Origin: Auritidibacter sp. Marseille-P8566
Lineage (GTDB): Bacteria > Actinomycetota > Actinomycetes > Actinomycetales > Microbacteriaceae
NCBI GenBank assembly: GCA_945896925.1
Contig: CAMDEV010000003.1
Span: 1-49,681, forward strand
Reading direction: 5' to 3'
Length of the DNA: 49,681 nucleotides
In this document: positions 16,929 through 25,282 of the stretch, one piece after another
Numbering within the stretch: the first letter of the stretch is position 1
Layout: every line of letters starts with the position of its first letter
Translations under genes and position numbers: made by a program
Notes under the pieces: model-generated
Databases searched by the model: none
Seen by the model: only the letters and a program-made list of their open reading frames with translations
What the model was told of the DNA's origin: nothing

Positions 16929-18209
16929 TTACCCCTTTATGTATGGTTGGCCGGATGCAGCTGGTGGCCTAACCTTGCCAGCAAATCCTGCAACAGCAAC
17001 CAGGGTAACTAGGTAAGGAACCATGGTGATGAAGTCAACTGGAATACCAGGAGATACCTGGTTTGCCCAGACTCTAAGAATGATGGTGAAGCCAAAAAGG
17101 AGAGCGGCAAGAGTCACATAGATCGGTTGCCATCTTCCAAGGATGACAACAGCAAGAGCGATAAAGCCCTGACCTGCTGACATCTCACGACCGAAAGAAC
17201 CAACGTTACCGATGGTAAGTGCTGCTCCTCCAAGACCAGCAACCATTCCACCTAGAGTTACCCACCAGAATCTAGTTTTAGCAACATTGATACCAACAGT
17301 GTCTGCGGCTAGAGGATGTTCACCAACCGCTCTTGCACGAAGGCCTAGTTTGGTTCTAAACAAGATAAACCAAAGTACTGGAACGATGATGAACATCAAG
17401 TAGACAGTGATTCTGTTGTTGAAAAGGACTTGACCTAGAACAGGAATATCTGAGAGCAGCGGAAGCGCTATCTTGTCAAAAGTTCCTGGGTAGTTCAGGT
17501 GTGATGAGTCGTTGTCCAACCATGCTGAGTGCAGGAAGTTGGTGATACCAATAACCAGAACGTTTAGGAGAACACCGATGATGATTTGCTCAACCAAATA
17601 CTTGATGGCAAGAGATGCCAAAACCATTGACAAGACACCGGCAGCAACCATAGCTGCAACCATTCCGACATACAGATTCCCTGTCATGGTTCCAACAACT
17701 GCTGAAACAAATGCACCGGTGAGTAGCTGACCTTCGATGGCAATGTTTACAACACCAACACGTTCAGACATCACACCTGCCATACCACCGAGAATCAACG
17801 GGATAGCCAACACCAAGGTGTTGCTCAGGATGAAGATCATCTGAACACCCTGAACAGCTCCCGTTGCTAACCAACCTAGGAGTGCCATCATTACACCAAA
17901 GCCGAAGATTGCGATCAGCCAGACCGGGGTCTTCTTAGCATGCACACTTCTATAGATCGAGAACGCTGCAATGAGTAGCAGAACTACACCAACTACTGTG
18001 CAGAACAACATCGAATTAACTGTGAAAGCAGGGAGCTGAATAGCCTCACGCTTATCGCTCCAAACGAAACTGACATCGCCTGGCTTACCTAAGAAACCGA
18101 AGAAAGCTATCACCACTAGGGCAGACAAAAGAAGAGTAATAGGAGTCTTTAGAGTTGGCTTTGATTCCAGCTTAGAGAACATGCCTGGGGTAACTTCAAT
18201 CTTGCTCAT
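16929..18209 (-). CDS. Nucleoside ABC transporter permease (YufQ/NupQ-like)
   Basis: A 426-residue integral membrane protein of the BPD_transp_2 type with about ten hydrophobic helices, beginning with a cytoplasmic tail of some 20 residues. The segment EHPLAADTVGINVAKTRFWWVTLGGMVAGLGGA resembles the coupling-helix region of nucleoside/sugar permeases. It follows the first permease gene (start in its stop), and the transporter ATPase and BMP lipoprotein are upstream on the same strand. Together they form a BmpA-NupABC-like importer of purine and pyrimidine nucleosides. Exact substrates are inferred from cdd, deoA and add in the same operon. Confidence 0.9.
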   Translation of the reverse strand: MSKIEVTPGMFSKLESKPTLKTPITLLLSALVVIAFFGFLGKPGDVSFVWSDKREAIQLPAFTVNSMLFCTVVGVVLLLIAAFSIYRSVHAKKTPVWLIAIFGFGVMMALLGWLATGAVQGVQMIFILSNTLVLAIPLILGGMAGVMSERVGVVNIAIEGQLLTGAFVSAVVGTMTGNLYVGMVAAMVAAGVLSMVLASLAIKYLVEQIIIGVLLNVLVIGITNFLHSAWLDNDSSHLNYPGTFDKIALPLLSDIPVLGQVLFNNRITVYLMFIIVPVLWFILFRTKLGLRARAVGEHPLAADTVGINVAKTRFWWVTLGGMVAGLGGAALTIGNVGSFGREMSAGQGFIALAVVILGRWQPIYVTLAALLFGFTIILRVWANQVSPGIPVDFITMVPYLVTLVAVAGFAGKVRPPAASGQPYIKG

Positions 18210-19453
18210 TATTTGACCACCTTTGCAGCTTTTGCCTTCTGAGCAGATTCAATAACTTTGATTGAAGGCTTAGGTAGACGATAAAAAGCACGAATAATCG
18301 GTGGCGCTGCAATGAAGAGCACAATCAAGGCCTTCACAACTCCCAACACTTCTGGAGACACACCAGCCACCTGCATAGTGGCAGAACCGGCCTTGAAGGC
18401 GCCAAAGAGCAAGCCCGCCATCACCACACCACCGGCACGGGAACCGCCGAGAAGTGCAACGGTAATCGCATCGAAACCAATACCCGCTTCGATGCTTGGG
18501 GTTAGTCCACCATCAACACTCAGTCCCTGGTTGGCTGCAGCAAGTCCAGCAAAAGCTGCTGAGATAGCCAAAGCCCAAACAAAGGTGTTCTCCACCTTGA
18601 TACCAGCTGCTCTTGCTGCAGATGCGTTGTGGCCAACCATCTTGAATCTAAAACCAAATGTTGATCTCTCCATCAGCCACCAGTAAGCAAATACTGAAAT
18701 AACGGCAAAGATAAGACCAAAGTGAAGGTTGAATTCTGGGCCAAGCAGTGCACCTAGCTTTGCAGTGTCATCCGGATTATCTGACTTAGGTGTTCCACCT
18801 CCATTTGCTTCAAGCAACAGATTTGGTTCACGAAGTAGATAAGTAAAGAACGAGGTAGCAACATAGTTCAACATGATGGTCACGATCACCTCGTGAGCAC
18901 CGGTTCGAGACTTGAGGATACCTACAATAATTCCCCAAACCATCGCGCACAGCACAGCAGCTAGCACAGCAACCATCATGTGGATGATCATTGGAAGGTG
19001 AACTCTGGTTGAAACGAAAGTAGCTCCTGCTAGACCCATCATGATCTGACCGGTAGCGCCGATGTTGAACAGGCCTACGCGGAAAGTTAGAGCGACACCT
19101 AGACCCGCCATAATCAGAGGTGCTGCGAAACGAAGAGTTTCAGTAAGTGGTCTTATACCTTCAAAGAAGGTATCCGCTTGTAAGTTGAAGACCGACCCGG
19201 TAAATAGAGCTCCATAGCCATCCTGAACAGTCCACCAAACTGTTGATAGCGCATAGTTTGGATCAGCTCCAAACTCTGACCAAGAAGATACAACGTCTTC
19301 ATTGAAGACCACCATAAAGATTGCACCAATGAAGAAACCCAGAAGAACTGAAAGAGCAATACGAACCGGGTCTCCAGCCATGATCTCTCGAAGAACGCTT
19401 GTTGCCTTATCTTCTTGAGCGGGAGATTCAAGCTTCACTTTTTTAGCACTCAT
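18209..19453 (-). CDS. Nucleoside ABC transporter permease (YufP/NupP-like)
   Basis: A 414-residue permease of the same superfamily, with a longer cytoplasmic N-terminus (about 30 residues) and roughly nine to ten membrane helices. The region GHNASAARAAGIKVENTFVWALAISAAFAGLAA is the homologue of the coupling region in the second permease, and the following GFDAITVALLGGSRAGGV stretch is conserved in sugar/nucleoside permeases. An extracytoplasmic stretch of around 30 residues rich in Asn/Gly (near residue 215) is specific to this subgroup. Its start overlaps the ATPase stop by four bases (ATGA) and its stop overlaps the next start. It probably pairs as a heterodimer with the next permease. Confidence 0.9.
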   Translation of the reverse strand: MSAKKVKLESPAQEDKATSVLREIMAGDPVRIALSVLLGFFIGAIFMVVFNEDVVSSWSEFGADPNYALSTVWWTVQDGYGALFTGSVFNLQADTFFEGIRPLTETLRFAAPLIMAGLGVALTFRVGLFNIGATGQIMMGLAGATFVSTRVHLPMIIHMMVAVLAAVLCAMVWGIIVGILKSRTGAHEVIVTIMLNYVATSFFTYLLREPNLLLEANGGGTPKSDNPDDTAKLGALLGPEFNLHFGLIFAVISVFAYWWLMERSTFGFRFKMVGHNASAARAAGIKVENTFVWALAISAAFAGLAAANQGLSVDGGLTPSIEAGIGFDAITVALLGGSRAGGVVMAGLLFGAFKAGSATMQVAGVSPEVLGVVKALIVLFIAAPPIIRAFYRLPKPSIKVIESAQKAKAAKVVK

Positions 19454-20949
19454 GCTGCGATACCTGCCATCATCTTTCCAAGTTTTTCACGAGTGGTTTT
19501 AGAATCTACGATTCCAACAATCTTGCCTCGATACATCACTGCGATACGGTCGGCTAGCGCTAATACTTCATCCAACTCAGTTGAAATAATCACGACAGTC
19601 TTACCAGCATCACGAGCAGCAATAATCTGCTCGTGAATGAATTCGATAGAACCAACGTCAACACCGCGGGTTGGTTGTGATGCAACTAAAACCTTTAGTT
19701 CACGGCTTAGCTCACGAGCAACAACAACCTTCTGCTGGTTACCTCCAGAGAGCTGCTTAGCCAAAGTGGTTGCCGATGGTGTTCTGATATCAAACTCTTC
19801 AATCAATTCGTCAGCAATACGGTCCCTGGCAGCAAAGTCGATTTGGAAACCCTTAGCAAATGGAGCTCCGAATGAACCATCAAGCATTAGGTTCTCAGCA
19901 ATTGTAAAGTCACCTACTAGACCATCTTTCTTGCGGTCTTCTGGAATGTATCCAAGCCCTGCTTCAAGAACTTCGCGCACTGTGCTCTTAGTGAGATCAC
20001 GACCAGCAACCTCAATGCTTCCGCTGTGAATCTTTCGAAGACCAAGAATTGCTTCAGCAAGTTCGGTCTGACCATTCCCCTGAACACCAGCAATAGCTAG
20101 AACTTCACCGTCGCGAACTGTGAAGCTAACTCCATCAACCATTTGGTGTTGACGGTCATCCAAAACAGTTAGGTCTTTGACAACCAGAGTCTCAGCACCA
20201 ACCTTGACTGGTTTTCTAGTTACATTCAAATCAACCTCTCTACCAACCATCAACGAAGCTAACTCGCTAGCGCTTGATTTAGGTAAAGGAGAAGCAACAA
20301 CCTTTCCCTGACGAATTACAGTAATCCGGTTGGAAACCTGCTGAACTTCACGAAGCTTGTGAGTAATGAAAATAATTGAGGTTCCCGATTTAGCAAGACC
20401 TCTCATGATCTCCATGAGCTCATCAGTTTCCTGAGGGGTCAATACTGCTGTTGGTTCATCTAGAACTAGAATTTTGGCATTTCTAGCAAGTGACTTAATG
20501 ATTTCAACTCGCTGCTGTGCTCCAACTGGAAGATCTTGGATTTTGGCATCAGGATCAATCTCAAAACCAAAACGGTCTGAAATTTCCTTAACGAGTTCAC
20601 GGGCTTTATCTAGATCAAGCCCACCAATCTTTGAAGTGGGCTCGTTACCTAGAACGACGTTCTCGGCAACAGTGAATACGGGAATTAGCATGAAGTGCTG
20701 GTGAACCATTCCAATACCGGCAGCCATCGCATCGCCTGGGCCATTGAAGTTCACGGGCTGGTCATCAATAAGTATCTGACCTTCATCAGGTTGCAATAGA
20801 CCGTAGAGGACATTCATCAGGGTTGATTTACCTGCGCCGTTTTCACCTAGCAGGCTATGAATTTCACCTGGCTCGAGGGTGAGGCTGATGTTGTCGTTGG
20901 CGGTAAGAGTACCAAATCTCTTAGTGATGTTACGCAGTTCTAGTTTCAT
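19450..20949 (-). CDS. Nucleoside ABC transporter ATP-binding protein (double ATPase)
   Basis: A 499-residue protein with two ABC domains in tandem, the RbsA/YufO arrangement. Domain 1 has GENGAGKST, the signature-like LPVGAQQRVEIIKSL and LDEPTAVLTPQE. Domain 2 has the degenerate Walker A GVQGNGQTEL, an intact signature LSGGNQQKVVVAREL and ASQPTRGVDVGS. The altered second Walker A (no GKS/T) is usual for this family. It powers the two permeases downstream. It lies 115 bases after the bmpA stop, with a long stem-loop between, so its expression can be set lower than that of the binding protein. Confidence 0.93.
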   Translation of the reverse strand: MKLELRNITKRFGTLTANDNISLTLEPGEIHSLLGENGAGKSTLMNVLYGLLQPDEGQILIDDQPVNFNGPGDAMAAGIGMVHQHFMLIPVFTVAENVVLGNEPTSKIGGLDLDKARELVKEISDRFGFEIDPDAKIQDLPVGAQQRVEIIKSLARNAKILVLDEPTAVLTPQETDELMEIMRGLAKSGTSIIFITHKLREVQQVSNRITVIRQGKVVASPLPKSSASELASLMVGREVDLNVTRKPVKVGAETLVVKDLTVLDDRQHQMVDGVSFTVRDGEVLAIAGVQGNGQTELAEAILGLRKIHSGSIEVAGRDLTKSTVREVLEAGLGYIPEDRKKDGLVGDFTIAENLMLDGSFGAPFAKGFQIDFAARDRIADELIEEFDIRTPSATTLAKQLSGGNQQKVVVARELSRELKVLVASQPTRGVDVGSIEFIHEQIIAARDAGKTVVIISTELDEVLALADRIAVMYRGKIVGIVDSKTTREKLGKMMAGIAA

Positions 20950-21020
20950 GGCAGACTGCTGGCTCCTTTGCGCATCCTTGCCTCTAATCTATCTCACCCA
21001 AGAGATATCCATTTAAAGCA

Positions 21021-21050
21021 GAACTGCCGGGGTTCTCACCCCGGCAGTTC
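21021..21050 (-). terminator. Intercistronic stem-loop after the nucleoside-binding protein gene
   Basis: A perfect 12-bp inverted repeat, GAACTGCCGGGG (21021-21032) and CCCCGGCAGTTC (21039-21050), with a 6-base loop. It lies 15 bases past the bmpA stop on the minus strand. Only a weak T-run (TGCTTTAAAT) follows, so it probably acts as partial terminator or 3' stabiliser, leaving more bmpA mRNA than downstream message. Confidence 0.7.
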
Positions 21051-21064
21051 CAACTATTTACTTA

Positions 21065-22099
21065 TTAGCTAAGTGGGTTGATTGAACCATCGATGATTCC
21101 AGCCTTAAGCTCGTCGAGCTTAGTCTTTAGGTCACCTGTGATGAATTCAGTCTCTGATAGAGCAGTTCCGTCGTTAGCCAAGGTACCGGTGTATGCATCG
21201 CCAGTGAACTCAGTCTTGTCAACTGCGCCAGCCTTGATGATGTCATAAACAGCCTGGGTCATACGCTTCTCGATGGAGGTCAACATCTTGCCGTTGTACT
21301 CGTCTAGAAGGCTCCAGTTCTTGTCAACACCGATCATCTTTGCATCGACACCAGCTTCGCTGATTGCCTCTGAAAGTGCACCGAACTGGTCTCCACCAAC
21401 AGGTAGAAGAACGTCTGCACCCTGAGCGATCTGACCAGCAGCAATTGTCTTACCAGCTGGGTCGTTAGGGGCAAATCCACCAATGAAGTCACCAGTCTGA
21501 GTGGTTGCATCCCAACCAACAACAGTTACAGGAGTTCCGGTCTCAGCTTCGTATGCCTTAGCACCGTAGTAGAAGCCGTCCATGAATGCAGTAACTGCAC
21601 CGATCTGTAGGCCACCGTAAACACCAACAACCTTTGAGGTTGAAGAGTATGCAGCTGCGTAACCTGCTAGGTATGATGACTCAGCCATGTTGTAACCAAC
21701 TGGCTTTAGGTTTGTTGCACCGTTTGACCAACCGTCGATAGTAACGAAGGCATTGTCTGGATTAGCTTCTGCTGATGCGTTAACTGCGTCAACTAGGTTG
21801 AAACCTACTGCGAAGATAACGTCACACTCTGCGGCAACCATTGAGTCTAGGTTTGGAGCGAAGTCTTCAGCTGAGTTAGATTCTGCATCCTTAACCTCAA
21901 CGCCGAACTCGTCCTTAGCCTTCATCAAACCGTCCATTACAGATTCGTTGAATGACTTGTCTGTCCATGAACCTTCGTCTGAAACACCACATGCGATGTA
22001 TCCAGCACCAGGCTTAGGTGATGCACATCCCGATAGCACGAGCAAGCTGGCTGATGCCATTGCTACTGCTGCTAGGGCCTTACGTGAAACACTGTTCAC
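21065..22099 (-). CDS. bmpA: BMP-family nucleoside-binding lipoprotein
   Basis: A 344-residue lipoprotein that captures nucleosides outside the membrane and delivers them to the ABC permeases. The signal peptide ends in the lipobox LSGC, with the Cys about 25 residues in; the mature part has the periplasmic-binding fold of the Bmp/Med family, with AECDVIFAVGFNLVDAV, KVVGVYGGLQIGAV and DVLLPVGGDQFGA segments. I choose GTG at 22099 because AGGAGG lies five bases before it; a longer form from 22132 would put 11 unneeded residues before the signal peptide. A structured leader of about 120 bases precedes it and a 12-bp stem-loop follows it. Confidence 0.92.
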   Translation of the reverse strand: MNSVSRKALAAVAMASASLLVLSGCASPKPGAGYIACGVSDEGSWTDKSFNESVMDGLMKAKDEFGVEVKDAESNSAEDFAPNLDSMVAAECDVIFAVGFNLVDAVNASAEANPDNAFVTIDGWSNGATNLKPVGYNMAESSYLAGYAAAYSSTSKVVGVYGGLQIGAVTAFMDGFYYGAKAYEAETGTPVTVVGWDATTQTGDFIGGFAPNDPAGKTIAAGQIAQGADVLLPVGGDQFGALSEAISEAGVDAKMIGVDKNWSLLDEYNGKMLTSIEKRMTQAVYDIIKAGAVDKTEFTGDAYTGTLANDGTALSETEFITGDLKTKLDELKAGIIDGSINPLS

Positions 22100-22120
22100 T
22101 TGTTCCTCCTGATTAATTTC

Positions 22121-22212
22121 GGCCGGTGCCAATCACCAGCCACACACAGGGCAAGACTACTCCTGCCCACAGACAGAAACGCCCCAGAACTAGGTATTTT
22201 TACCTAGGCGTT
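22121..22212 (-). promoter_or_regulatory. Structured leader with three stem-loops upstream of bmpA
   Basis: Three hairpins stand in a row between the upstream lipoprotein gene and bmpA: AACGC/GCGTT enclosing CTAGGTA-TTTT-TACCTAG (22178-22212, plus-strand reading), GGGCA/TGCCC (22149-22153 with 22164-22168), and GGCCGGTG/CACCAGCC with one wobble pair (22121-22128 with 22134-22141). The ribosome-binding site AGGAGG lies just downstream and is unpaired. I recognise no known riboswitch core, such as the purine-riboswitch junction. It could be a regulator, a processing site or an attenuator. Confidence 0.45.
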
Positions 22213-22223
22213 ACAAATAGCCC

Positions 22224-23216
22224 TTACTTTTGGGCTTCCAAGACCGCTTTATACTCTTCAAGCAGCGCAGTGGTGGTTCCATCAAATACTGTGTCATCCA
22301 GCGGCCTTAGCTCAATGTAGCCATTTGCCAGTGCTAGTGGATCCATCAAAATCGGGTCTAGTGCAAAATTCTTATCCAAGACATCTTTAGCTACTCTCAG
22401 AACGAGTGCGTTGTAGTTTCTTTCAACTGAGGCGACGACTGTTTTATCTACAGTTTCCAAGGTGTGCCCGAGTTGCAGATCAGACCCAATAACAGCCCCA
22501 GTTCTAGAACTCAGATCTAACTTCTTCCAGATAAATGAATCTGCAAACAAGGCTAGAGCTACTTCCCCATCCACTTTCGCAAGCCTTTGATTCAAGGCTT
22601 CACCATCGCTGACATTCAATTTAGTAACAGTCACCGCTTCGTCAGCCTTCTCGTTGAATGCACTCACTCCCGATCTAAATGCTTTATTTAGCTCTACAGA
22701 GTTGAAGTACACATCTTGAATAACCAGTAGAACTCTGCCGTTGGTTGCTTTAGCAGCAGTTGCAAATCCGGCTAGAGCCGCTCCGCTCTTCAGATCATCA
22801 GCGACCCAGCGAACGTTTGCAGGTTGATTAGCTGGTGAATAACCGCCAACGGTTAGAGCAACTATAAATTGGTGCTTTGCAGCAAACTGAGAAACCTCAG
22901 TGTTCAACCTGTCTTCAGCTGAGAGAAAATAAACACAGCCACCTTGGAGGCTTGTGAAAAGCAATGACTGGATTTCTGCAGATTCGAAGTTACCTGGTAC
23001 TTCTACTTCTTTAACATTCAGTCCATAAACAACTTTTGCTTCAATTAGGTCATTGGAAAGTTGTTTGACTGGAGAGCCCGATACATCTGTTGAATAACTG
23101 ACTAGGCAAGAACTTGCTTTCGCCTTGTGAGTTGGAGTCTCGTTAGTTGAACTTGAGCAGCCAGCAAGCGAAGCGACCAGTAGGGTCGCTCCAGCAAAAA
23201 TGGCTAAAGGTTTCAT
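22224..23216 (-). CDS. Divergent BMP-like lipoprotein
   Basis: A 330-residue lipoprotein with signal peptide and lipobox LAGC (Cys at about residue 20) followed by a Ser/Thr linker. The layout matches the BMP fold: the segment VADDLKSGAALAGFATAAKATNGRVLLVIQ is placed like the VGYNMAESSYLAGYAAAYS region of bmpA next door. Overall similarity by eye is weak, and the glycine-rich ligand loops of bmpA are not conserved. It follows manC by 9 bases and precedes bmpA. It may bind another ligand for the same permeases, act as a sensor, or be a diverging duplicate. Confidence 0.65.
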   Translation of the reverse strand: MKPLAIFAGATLLVASLAGCSSSTNETPTHKAKASSCLVSYSTDVSGSPVKQLSNDLIEAKVVYGLNVKEVEVPGNFESAEIQSLLFTSLQGGCVYFLSAEDRLNTEVSQFAAKHQFIVALTVGGYSPANQPANVRWVADDLKSGAALAGFATAAKATNGRVLLVIQDVYFNSVELNKAFRSGVSAFNEKADEAVTVTKLNVSDGEALNQRLAKVDGEVALALFADSFIWKKLDLSSRTGAVIGSDLQLGHTLETVDKTVVASVERNYNALVLRVAKDVLDKNFALDPILMDPLALANGYIELRPLDDTVFDGTTTALLEEYKAVLEAQK

Positions 23217-23225
23217 TGAGTTGAC

Positions 23226-24338
23226 CTAGAGAACGTCGCTGTGGCCAGTGTTTTTCAACGCATCCACGAGATTCTTGACCTTTTGAGCATGTTCTTTAGT
23301 TGTAATGAGAAGTGCATCTGGGGTGTCAACAACAATTACATCTTCCAGACCAATGAGTGCAACAAGTCTCCCTGTCTCACTGATCAGAATTCCGTTTGAC
23401 TTATCTGACAAGACTTTGGCATCACCTAGCACAGCTAGGTGATTACGCTTTCCGCCGGATTGAAGTTCTGCGATAGCCGCAAAATCCCCAACATCGTGCC
23501 AACCAAAATGAGCAGGAACTACTGATACCAAACCGGAGGCTGCTGCAGGTTCTGCAACAGAGTAGTCGATGGCAACTTTCTTTAGCCCTGGCCAGATCTC
23601 TTCAAAGGTTCTGGCTTCTGAGTCTGTGTTCCAAGAATCGGCTAACTCCATGACCTTGCTGTGGAGTTCAGGTTCGGTTTTGGCTAACACCTCAAGAATC
23701 AGCGATGCGGGGGCGATAAACATTCCAGCATTCCAAAGGTACTTGCCCGACTGAACATACTCTCTAGCTCGTTCAATGTTTGGCTTCTCTACGAAGTGTT
23801 CCACTTCTCGAGCAGTGGCTGCCGAGTCAATCTTGGCTCCCAGCTTGATGTATCCAAAACCAACAGATGGTTCGGTTGGCTGGATACCGATGGTGACAAT
23901 CTTTCCGGTTGCCGCTACCTCAACTGCTTCACGAACACAGTTTCCAAACTGTTCGTCATCAGTAATTACGTGGTCAGCGGCAAATGATCCGATGATCACA
24001 TCTGGTTCACGCTTCATAAGCACTGCAGCTGCCAACGCAATAGCAGCAGTTGAATCTTTAGGGCTAGGTTCAAGAATTAGATTCAATCGGTCCAGTTCCG
24101 TGCATTGTTCTGTCACCGCTTTGCGGTGAGCAACGCCTGTCACCACGAGAATTCGCTCTGCTCCAGAAAGTGGTGCGAGTCTGTCCCAGGTGTCTTGAAG
24201 AAGGGTCTGACCGGAGCCGGTTAGATCGTGAAGAAACTTAGGAGCCGATGCCCTAGATAGTGGCCAAAGCCTGCTACCGATTCCCCCGGCTGGAATAACT
24301 GAAAAGAAACGAGCCATCGGCTCTCTCTGGTTGCTCAT
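23226..24338 (-). CDS. manC: Mannose-1-phosphate guanylyltransferase
   Basis: A 370-residue nucleotidyltransferase making GDP-mannose from mannose-1-phosphate and GTP, for glycan or glycolipid synthesis. The N-terminal signature is VIPAGGIGSRLWPLSRASAPKF; GFGYIKLG and HFVEKP are the sugar-binding segments, and GKYLWNAGMFI follows. There is no C-terminal isomerase domain, so it is the single-function type. The start is taken at 24338, eight bases from a -10 box; a second ATG seven codons in (MARFF) is possible. It leads the long minus-strand gene run of the nucleoside cluster, but its function suggests that it is only a neighbour and bmpA has its own control. Confidence 0.9.
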   Translation of the reverse strand: MSNQREPMARFFSVIPAGGIGSRLWPLSRASAPKFLHDLTGSGQTLLQDTWDRLAPLSGAERILVVTGVAHRKAVTEQCTELDRLNLILEPSPKDSTAAIALAAAVLMKREPDVIIGSFAADHVITDDEQFGNCVREAVEVAATGKIVTIGIQPTEPSVGFGYIKLGAKIDSAATAREVEHFVEKPNIERAREYVQSGKYLWNAGMFIAPASLILEVLAKTEPELHSKVMELADSWNTDSEARTFEEIWPGLKKVAIDYSVAEPAAASGLVSVVPAHFGWHDVGDFAAIAELQSGGKRNHLAVLGDAKVLSDKSNGILISETGRLVALIGLEDVIVVDTPDALLITTKEHAQKVKNLVDALKNTGHSDVL

Positions 24339-24346
24339 AACTTAAA

Positions 24347-24352
24347 ACCCTA
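24347..24352 (-). promoter_or_regulatory. -10 box TAGGGT for leaderless manC
   Basis: On the minus strand TAGGGT is followed by eight bases (TTTAAGTT) and the manC ATG. No clear Shine-Dalgarno sequence is present. The box is less like the CTT-ending consensus of the other sites. Confidence 0.4.
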
Positions 24353-24450
24353 ACCCAGTTGCCCCCAATCGCCTGTTTCGTTAATCTGCACAAGTTATCA
24401 TTAAGGTCTGTAAGGCCCGAAAAATCGGAGCCAATCTAGGAGGATTTTTA

Positions 24451-24828
24451 GTGGTAACTCGACCAGCCGGAACGCTATATCGCGGCAAATTGGGCATGTG
24501 GAGCTGGGTGCTGCACCGTATTACCGGTGTTGGTATCTACTTCTTCTTACTTGTACACATTTTGGACACTGCTTTGGTGCGTGTCAGCGCAGAGGCGTAT
24601 AACTCTGTAGTGGCCTCATATAAGACCGAAATAATCGGTTTGGCTGAAATCGGTTTGGTTGGTGCCATCCTCTTCCACGGTTTCAACGGTATTCGAATCA
24701 TTTTGATTGATTACTGGCGCAAGGGCGCAAAGTACCAAAACCAGATGTTCTGGGTTGTCCTTCTTATCTGGAGCGTCTTGATGGCTGGCTTCATCCCTCG
24801 TCAAATTATGCACATCTTTGGAGAGTAG
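24451..24828 (+). CDS. sdhC: Succinate dehydrogenase cytochrome b subunit
   Basis: A 125-residue membrane anchor with three hydrophobic helices. SWVLHRITGVGIYFFLLVHILDT contains the conserved HRxxG signature and a second His that is a likely heme ligand. With SdhD it holds the SdhAB dimer on the membrane and passes electrons to the quinone. The start is GTG, set by a strong AGGAGG at 24438-24443. A candidate -10 box TATCAT lies at 24396-24401 in the divergent gap to manC, without a clear -35. It is the first of four tightly packed sdh genes, two bases before sdhD. Confidence 0.92.
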   Translation: MVTRPAGTLYRGKLGMWSWVLHRITGVGIYFFLLVHILDTALVRVSAEAYNSVVASYKTEIIGLAEIGLVGAILFHGFNGIRIILIDYWRKGAKYQNQMFWVVLLIWSVLMAGFIPRQIMHIFGE

Positions 24829-24830
24829 TC

Positions 24831-25274
24831 ATGGCCATAATTATTGAACAACCAGATGCACCTCGCTCAAGAAAGAGCGCTCAGTGGGAAAAGCGCGCTT
24901 GGATCTTCATGCGTATTTCGGGTGTCTTACTTCTAGTTCTCATCATCGGTCACCTTTCAGTGAACCTAGTCCTACCTGAGCGTGGTGTAAAAGCAATCGA
25001 CTTCGCATTCGTAGCCGGTAAGTGGGCTGATCCGTTCTGGCAGGTCTATGACGGGCTAATGCTCTGGCTAGCTCTAATTCACGGAACCAATGGAATGAGA
25101 ACTCTGGTCAACGACTACACCGAAAGAGAGTGGCTTCGTAAAGCTTTGAACATTACTCTTTGGGTAACAGCAGGCCTACTTATCCTGCTTGGAACTTTGG
25201 TAATTACAACCTTCGATCCTTGCATCGACCCAGAAGTTCACACCTACCTACCTGATCTAGTTTGCAAGGGTTAA
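24831..25274 (+). CDS. sdhD: Succinate dehydrogenase hydrophobic membrane anchor subunit
   Basis: A 147-residue protein with three membrane helices, starting two bases after the sdhC stop. WIFMRISGVLLLVLIIGHLSVNLV begins with the conserved RxSG and carries a His placed as a heme or quinone ligand; LWLALIHGTNGMRTLVNDY is the second conserved segment. It forms the quinone-reducing membrane part of complex II together with SdhC. The length and order are as in other Actinobacteria. Confidence 0.92.
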   Translation: MAIIIEQPDAPRSRKSAQWEKRAWIFMRISGVLLLVLIIGHLSVNLVLPERGVKAIDFAFVAGKWADPFWQVYDGLMLWLALIHGTNGMRTLVNDYTEREWLRKALNITLWVTAGLLILLGTLVITTFDPCIDPEVHTYLPDLVCKG

Positions 25275-25282
25275 AGGAATAA

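Noticed and set aside
22100-22132. Upstream start of bmpA at 22132
   Set aside because: It would place 11 acidic/polar residues before the lipoprotein signal; AGGAGG is positioned for GTG 22099.
22121-22212. Purine riboswitch upstream of bmpA
   Set aside because: The conserved three-way junction and loop sequences of that class are not present.
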